Positions 59,101 through 64,000 of a DNA stretch of 64,000 nucleotides are shown here, one piece after another; the first letter of the stretch is position 1, and the number at the start of each line of letters is the position of its first letter. Position numbers and translations under genes: made by a program. Under the pieces are notes generated by a model. The model ran no database searches. It saw only the letters and a list, made by a program, of their open reading frames with translations, and had not been told where the DNA came from. Source of the DNA: Ampullaceana balthica (taxonomy: Eukaryota; Mollusca; Gastropoda; Lymnaeidae); contig CALYLW010000968.1 of NCBI GenBank assembly GCA_944989445.1, forward strand, positions 1 to 64,000. Reading direction: 5' to 3'.

Positions 59101-62100
59101 AACTACTGCTTTAAGCCACTCCTTTTTCTTGTCTTGGTCATTTTGGTTGTTTTAGTGTCGTCTCTGTCTGTTCTATTAAATAGAATCGCCTTTGTCTCTT
59201 ACTGCTCCCCTACTCTCACTCCCAGTCTCTCTCAGTTTTTTTTTAAATCGCCATCAGCAATCCTACATTGTGGATGTGTCATTTATTTATGAGTAGAATG
59301 GCGCCCCTTAACGCTCAATGGGGGCGCCAAAATCATGCTTGCCAACTGATTTGTAATGAATATATTTTCGGAGCTCCAAAATTCAAACTTGTAAACGTAT
59401 TTTGGGATACATTAGTTAACATCAAAACACAATTAAATAATGAGTTTTAATACTCATTTTGGCGCCCCCTAACGTGGCACCCGGGGACATATGTCCCCCC
59501 CTCCCCCTGCCCCCCCCCTCGCTACGCCACTGTGATACTCTTAATTTATCCAAGTCCATGCTCCTATATAACAGGCTTGAACATTGTTTTTATTGAACTG
59601 ATATATTATATTTATATATTAGACAAATAAGACATAAAACCTATTAATAAAAACTATTTAATTTATAGTTGATATATATAATAAAATAAGAAGCAGAGTT
59701 CAACACCTCACCTTAACAAAAATTATATCTACAACATTATGTTTTTGAGAAATTCCCAGATTACTGCTTGAATCTAATTAAATTTAAAATAATGTTTATA
59801 TTAGTTTTATTTGTGATTAATAGAAGATATAGATAATTAAACAAGAGTAGTTCCTTCCTTGTCTGGGTATTGGTTTTCTGATAAATTATTTATTTTCCTT
59901 CTACAATTTAATTAAAGTTGTTAAGTTGTTTAGACCGTTAGTTTTTGACAACTGTTTAAAACCGTGTTAGCAACATTCTTTTCCTTTAGTTCAAAACACA
60001 AGAGAATGTAACAAATTCAGCAAGACTCATGTGTGCGCCACCATATCATTCGGTTTGTTGGACGTTTATTGAAGTTACGGTTAATCCATCCAGATTATAC
60101 AGGATGTGTCTTGACTTAGGATTGTTTAACCAGTCAACGGGTTAACCAATTACAAACTTCATTTCAGTGAAGAAGTTAAAGGCAGTCTAGATATCATCTC
60201 TATGAGCCTGAAAAGAAAGTAATCATTATGCATTATAATGGCAAATATTAAGTAAGACCATCTTACCTCATATGAATTTTGAATGCAGTTTTCTTGAGAT
60301 GCAAAATTCTTTGCCGCCTGGGCCAGAAACTGAAATGAAATGATCTCTTATACTCTTTATAGTAAGCATTTCATATCATATATTGAGTCAGGTAATGAAA
60401 TAAATACAATATATTTTGGGTAATAATGGATTAATGGGTAAATTTCTAAATAGAGCTATTAACAACTACATGTACTATGCTTAAAACTTTATTTAAATTT
60501 TCAATCATCTACTCTTTAAAACAAATGCTAATTACAAAACTTGTTTAACAAAAACTAAAATGTATTAGCTGAAAATAAGAAAATAATCCTATCAATTATT
60601 TTGTAGGACCAATGACAGGAGAATTAACTTGAATTATCATGATCAAATTAAACTTATCATTGATCAGTTTGTTAGTACTGTATGTAAATCAGAAGATGCT
60701 TCAAATGGTGGAGCAGAACATAGCGGAAGATTGTCTTGAATGGCGTTTTTCAATATAGAAGTAACCGGATTACAAATTGCAGCAAATTTGTGTTTTTCAT
60801 TTTTATTAACTTCTCTTTTATATTTGTTTGCTGATGAAGGCTTCTTGCTGACATGTTCATTGTCCAGTTGAATAACTTCCTTTTTTTCTAGGCTAATTAA
60901 TCCCTACTCCTTTTTATGATTTTTAATATATTAATTGTATCTATTTGCTGGAGAATTGTTTTTGATCATCGACTGCTGCCCAAAGGATGAGATGGCAGAG
61001 AGAGAGAGAAAGACAGAAAGAGAGAGAATTATAACTATACTAGATGCGACCCGCGGTGTAGCATACGCAGCAGACTTGCTCATAGATAGTGCAAAGAAAA
61101 AATGGGGGGGGGGAGAACAGACACAAACTACATCACGAAGAAATCAGAACGTGAGTGAGCCAGGGGGGGGGGCGGTGAGGAGAACAGCAGACGCATTGTT
61201 GGTCTCGAAACATGGGCACTGGGGTTAGCTACCTGCCCCCCACCCTGCACCACCCTACCTTGCCAACCATAAACTGTGATTGGCCGACCCTGGCGAGGGT
61301 CATTCGTCAAGATTATTTGCACTTTTCTGCTTGTACTGGTAAATTATATATATAGATGGTGGATTGAAATTCTTCAGCGGAATCCATTCGTTCATTAGAG
61401 TGTGTTTTGAAATGTGGTTGTAGATGTTTGATCAATGATAGACTATTATATAGAGTCAGAATCAGAAGTTGACCAAGCTTCAAGACCATTCCATTACTAT
61501 CACATAAAATAAAGTTGTAGGGATAGTTGCGGCGGATAATACCATAACTATCAATAATATGATAAATGATAATTTATAGTCTAATAGACTATATAATATA
61601 TATAATAAATTATAATTTGAGTGGCCCTGGCCTAAGCTAAGCCTAAGCCGCTAAGAGCAACTTGCAGTTGACCCGGTTGAGAAATATATTTAATTTTATG
61701 TATAAGGGGCTGTCTATTAATTATGTCAACAAATTTTTGGCGATTTTTACCTCCCCTCCTTCCCCTTGTTAACAACTTGTCAAACTTCCAGAGACCCCCC
61801 CCCCATAAAATTATGTAAACATTTGATTTGACTACAAACGCTGGTAAATTCTGAGTTGACGTACCCACGTTACATGGCCACCATCTTTGTTGCTATGCCG
61901 CGTTACAAAGAAATAGGGTTGATCATTTCTAAGACCGGAAAACGTCATAAACCATTCGGTCATTGGGCTATTTTTAGATTCAGGTCAAACATTTCTAAAA
62001 TGTCCATTACAACAGTGTATTTTGATACATTGATCTCACTAAAAACAATCTTCTAGGTGCAATTTTTTGTGCGAAAAATATTTCTTTACACTTATTTTTT

Positions 62101-63674
62101 CAGCCGAAAAAATTATTAAAATGTCGAAGACTTAAAACTTTAATAAATAAGCCTTAACATATTTTAAATTATTTAAAGATGAGTGTAAGCGTTCGTTCGA
62201 TAGTCGTAACTATGGTAAACACTAGTCCTAGCGTAGTCAATTATTAACATATATGTATTTTAATATTGTTTTCCTTGGTCCATGCCTTATAAAAATATAT
62301 GCCTTGGTATTTATTAGTAATAAACTTACACTAAGATTATGACTTTAATTATAATTACATCATAGTATGAAAGAATAAACGTCATGGACGAACGAGCAAC
62401 TAGAACTAGTTACTACTAACTTATTACTAGAGCCTCAGTCAGAGCAGATGCAGAGTCACTAATTCATTTACATAATTCATGCTCGCAAGGACGTTCCATT
62501 TCGCATAATATAATATTACATAATATAACCATCTATTGATATTTTAATTTAATTACATAAGCCTAAGCATTTTTTAAGATGAGTGAAAGTGTAAGCGGTC
62601 GTTCAATAGTCGGAGCCGGCCGTCGCCACTAGTACTAGTGACTAGTGCTAACAAACTTATACTTATATTTAATATAAATTGTTTTCGTTGGTTCATATAA
62701 ATTATATATGCCTTAGTATTTATTAGTAATAAACTTACACTAAGATTATGAATTTAATTATAATTACATCATTAGTTTTAGAAGTAAATAGTATGAATGA
62801 ATAAAATTCTCGGACGAATGAGTAAATTAACTAAAAATAAAAAAGTATAGTCTGTATATTTACATATTAATATTAAATTCACTCTTGCAAGGACGCTCTA
62901 TTTCGCATTATATAATATATCAAATAATAATATGACCTTATATTTTTCTTTAAAATTCTTTTAAATCAAGGTTTTGAACAAGTTTTAGACAATTTCCATG
63001 AGCGCATTCCCTGTAATAGTTATGAATAAATATTAACTACTTGTCCTTACGGCACCTCAGGCGGTGACCTAGTTATAGATCGAGTCTATTATTAGACTTC
63101 CGGTAAATAATGACAAACCCTATTGGAAAATTCAACTATTAAAATTCTAAAACTAAACCTAACCTTAAATTCACAATTATAAATAAACCTAACCCCAACC
63201 CTAAATTAACACAAAAAAAATTCTAAAACTAAACCTAAATCACAAAGTACAAAGGAAGAGAGAAAGCATAGTATAAGTATAGGCCATAGCCATAATTAAT
63301 TGTGAATATAAGTATAAGTATAGGCCTAAGCCTTTTGGGAACGACTTGTCTGAATTAGCCCAAACACAGCTTAATTTTCCTTTGTTAAGTAATTAAATTT
63401 ATTTTAAAAAGTAACATTGTTGACATCAACTTTTCTTGACCCCCCCCCCTTTGTTAACAATTTTATTTTCAATTTTCAGACCCTTATTTTGTTGACATAA
63501 TTAATGGACAGCCCCTAAGTAGCGCAATATATCCATAATTACTTCATTAGATTTTGATCCCCTTATAACTTGACGAGAAAGAGACCCAATGTCATTTATA
63601 TTTGATGTTATCTTTTCATTAAGGCGTATTTTCGTTTCTTGATTCCATTTATTTGAGGAGCGATTCGACGCCAT
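53183..63674 (-). CDS. BORCS7: BORCS7, BORC complex subunit 7, five coding exons
   Basis: Minus-strand exons: 63674-63543, 60329-60267, 53832-53789, 53476-53456 and 53234-53183. They give 312 nt and 103 aa, close to the ~106 aa of vertebrate BORCS7. Junction phases are consistent (0,0,2,2) and all introns are GT-AG. Exon 1 starts MASNRSSNKWNQETKIRL and ends SKSNE. Exon 2 gives FLAQAAKNFASQENCIQNSY, matching the family's LLGQAARN block. Exon 3 gives TMRKMDLLRSQLEF, matching SLRKM. Exons 4 and 5 end in LSYLDEVQDQIASISH, matching the coiled C-terminus. BORC recruits the small GTPase Arl8 to lysosomes and so promotes their movement towards the cell periphery; BORCS7 is one of its small helical subunits. 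Introns are long and transposon-filled: intron 1 about 3.2 kb, intron 2 about 6.4 kb. The exons are too short to appear as open frames, so the gene is easily missed. Confidence 0.92.
54367..55768. mobile_element. hAT-like element (TAGGGGTCTACCG ends) with amplified right end, TSD ATATAAAT
   Basis: Ends TAGGGGTCTACCGATATATC and ...ATATCGGTAGACCCCTA are inverted. ATATAAAT is duplicated exactly (54359-54366, 55769-55776). The terminal part is rich in ATATCGG motifs. The right end (CGGTAGACCCCTAATAT with its 130-170 bp of upstream sequence) is repeated in tandem, landmarks near 55158, 55315, 55460, 55590 and 55757. In intron 2 of BORCS7. Confidence 0.85.
55990..57690 (-). pseudogene. hAT transposase, DUF4371/ZMYM1-like, inactivated
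   Basis: Minus-strand blocks in order: KNKYYGILLDSTPDL (first catalytic-type Asp region), SQCYDNAAVMTGHISGLQHR (second Asp), NCDNHSLNLPRV, and near the C-terminus TESCEWSFSKLKLILSYLRA (hAT dimerisation). Stops and frame changes separate the blocks, e.g. near 57490 and 57650. Confidence 0.8.
57931..57977 (-). mobile_element. Short LINE 3' tail inside nested hAT
   Basis: ATCTTATCTGTTGCACACGC and CTCCTTCTATACAGAAGATT match the inverted 3' end at 52397 and the + copy near 5110-5137. Confidence 0.65.
58426..58776 (-). pseudogene. ZBED5/SCAND3-like hAT transposase fragment
   Basis: A 116-codon open piece with VLAYLAETFEELNKLN and KKHDLWKRRLFQGNFEMFD, the region typical of ZBED5/FAM200-like transposases (LAYLADIF..LN ... 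LWKRR). Only this part of the transposase remains. Confidence 0.65.
59533..60266. other. BORCS7 intron 2, proximal part
   Basis: Unique AT-rich sequence with one candidate alternative exon at 60187-60207 on the - strand. No transposon recognised. Confidence 0.5.
60187..60207 (-). other. Candidate alternative terminal exon of BORCS7
   Basis: Preceded by a good acceptor (TTACTTTCTTTTCAG on the - strand) and in phase with exon 2. It would add AHRDDI and a TAG stop, giving a 71-residue isoform without the conserved C-terminal helix. Whether it is used is unknown. Confidence 0.25.
61045..61360 (+). mobile_element. RTE/SINE-like fragment in BORCS7 intron 1
   Basis: ATACTAGATGCGACCCGCGG resembles the start of the element at 15161 (ACTAGCAAAATACCCGCGC), and a TATATATA stretch follows at 61346. 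It is preceded by a GAGAGA-rich tract (60995-61030). Confidence 0.35.
61706..63515. mobile_element. Harbinger-like element, long copy, TSD TAA, in BORCS7 intron 1
   Basis: Ends GGGGCTGTCTATTAATTATG and CATAATTAATGGACAGCCCC (one mismatch) with TAA directly on both sides (61703-61705, 63516-63518). Subterminal GTCAACAAA/TTTGTTGAC is also inverted. 1810 bp without a convincing transposase frame. It contains two ~370-bp diverged direct repeats. The right end is 26 bp from the exon 1 donor of BORCS7. Confidence 0.75.
62164..62940 (+). repeat. Two diverged ~370-bp direct repeats
   Basis: Copy A about 62178-62530 and copy B about 62577-62940 share AGATGAGTG, GTTCG(A/T)TAGTCG, TATTTATTAGTAATAAACTT, ACACTAAGATTATGA and ATTTCGCAT stretches in the same order. 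Non-coding. Confidence 0.75.
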
Positions 63675-63839
63675 ATTGTAAACAAATCAAACTAAATGAA
63701 TAATAAAGTATTTTTTAATTGAGCAAGAGCTACGCAAAAGGGAAATAATAAATCAAATAATGTAAACAACGCAACCAGGCCTACAAACTAAATATAGATA
63801 AACTAAAATGTTCAATAATTTAATAACGGTACATTCGAT

Positions 63840-64000
63840 CGATCTGAAATTTTGATATAATGCATTGTTATCCAAGATCTATCTGTGGTAAAAATTTTGA
63901 GATCTCTAGGACCATCAGAAGTGGTTTAATTTTACGTTGGCAGATTTGAAAAATTGTGGACAGACAAACAAACCACCAACAAACAAACAATGCCACAGGA
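63840..64000 (+). mobile_element. RTE-like tail upstream of BORCS7
   Basis: GAAATTTTGATATAATGCAT ... AAAATTTTGAGATCTCTAGG ... GACAGACAAACAAACCACC and further CAAACAAACAA follow the general tail pattern of RTE-like elements. It runs to the window edge. Confidence 0.4.

Larger units (their letters stand above)
57809..59108 (-). mobile_element. Nested hAT (CAGTGGTTCTCAACCTTT ends)
   Basis: Ends CAGTGGTTCTCAACCTTTTG and ...AGGTTGAGAACTACTG. The flanks CTGTAAGC / CTTTAAGC agree at 7 of 8 (57801-57808, 59109-59116). It holds a minus-strand transposase fragment and a LINE tail. Confidence 0.88.
55786..59532 (-). mobile_element. hAT transposon (CAGTGGCGTAGCTAGGG ends), TSD TGATACTC
   Basis: Ends CAGTGGCGTAGCTAGGG and ...CTCGCTACGCCACTG. 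TGATACTC is duplicated exactly (55778-55785, 59533-59540). It carries a minus-strand DUF4371-type transposase pseudogene and a nested hAT at 57809-59108. In BORCS7 intron 2, starting 9 bp after the previous element's target duplication. Confidence 0.95.

Noticed and set aside
63145..63240. Telomere-like CCTAACC/ACCCTAA repeats
   Set aside because: Only a few irregular CCTAAC motifs inside the Harbinger-like element; no (TTAGGG)n array.

Overview
The window is invertebrate nuclear DNA: AT-rich, with GT-AG introns, two conserved animal genes, and intergenic and intronic space almost filled by nested transposons and minisatellites. The repeat types (many hAT elements, LINE tails ending in AAGAT repeats, RTE-like tails with CAAACAAACAAAC) suggest a mollusc, probably a gastropod. 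That placement is an inference; nothing here proves the species.

Two host genes can be assembled exon by exon. On the + strand, 39519-48555 encodes a PC-esterase domain protein (PCED1A/B family) in five coding exons, 359 aa. On the - strand, 63674-53183 encodes BORCS7, a subunit of the lysosome-positioning BORC complex, in five small exons, 103 aa. They converge tail to tail across about 4.6 kb. Their introns hold hAT-in-hAT, LINE-and-Tigger-in-hAT and Harbinger-like insertions.

Layout: 1-2134, 3' part of a hAT element with a broken transposase and a nested MITE. 4.2-9.7 kb, four minisatellites nearly back to back (units 21, 35, 58 and 25 bp) with a LINE 3' end. 10.1-13.0 kb, a MITE with 10-bp target duplications and a hAT holding a smaller hAT MITE. 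13.2-13.65 kb, a 12-bp array. 15.1-17.1 kb, an RTE-like element enclosing a diverged ~165-bp tandem array. 17.6-19.8 kb, a Harbinger-like MITE and a triple nest. 21.5-28.0 kb, a complete LTR retrotransposon. 28.2-32.8 kb, MITEs and three arrays (31, 28 and 16 bp). 34-48.6 kb, PCED1. 51.5-51.8 kb, another 28-bp array. 53.2-63.7 kb, BORCS7.

The most unusual mobile element is the LTR retrotransposon. It has two LTRs of 309 bp that look identical, a 5-bp target duplication and one uninterrupted 1490-codon gag-pol frame. The pol order is protease-integrase-reverse transcriptase-RNase H: Ty3/Gypsy-type domains in the Ty1/Copia-like order known from the Gmr1 group. The most unusual host feature is a 52-bp tandem repeat that duplicates the 3' splice site and first bases of PCED1 exon 3, which creates a possible 24-nt in-frame microexon.

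Most long open frames in the window are by-products of tandem repeats or decayed transposases and are not annotated as genes. All calls come from reading the sequence; no database search was run.
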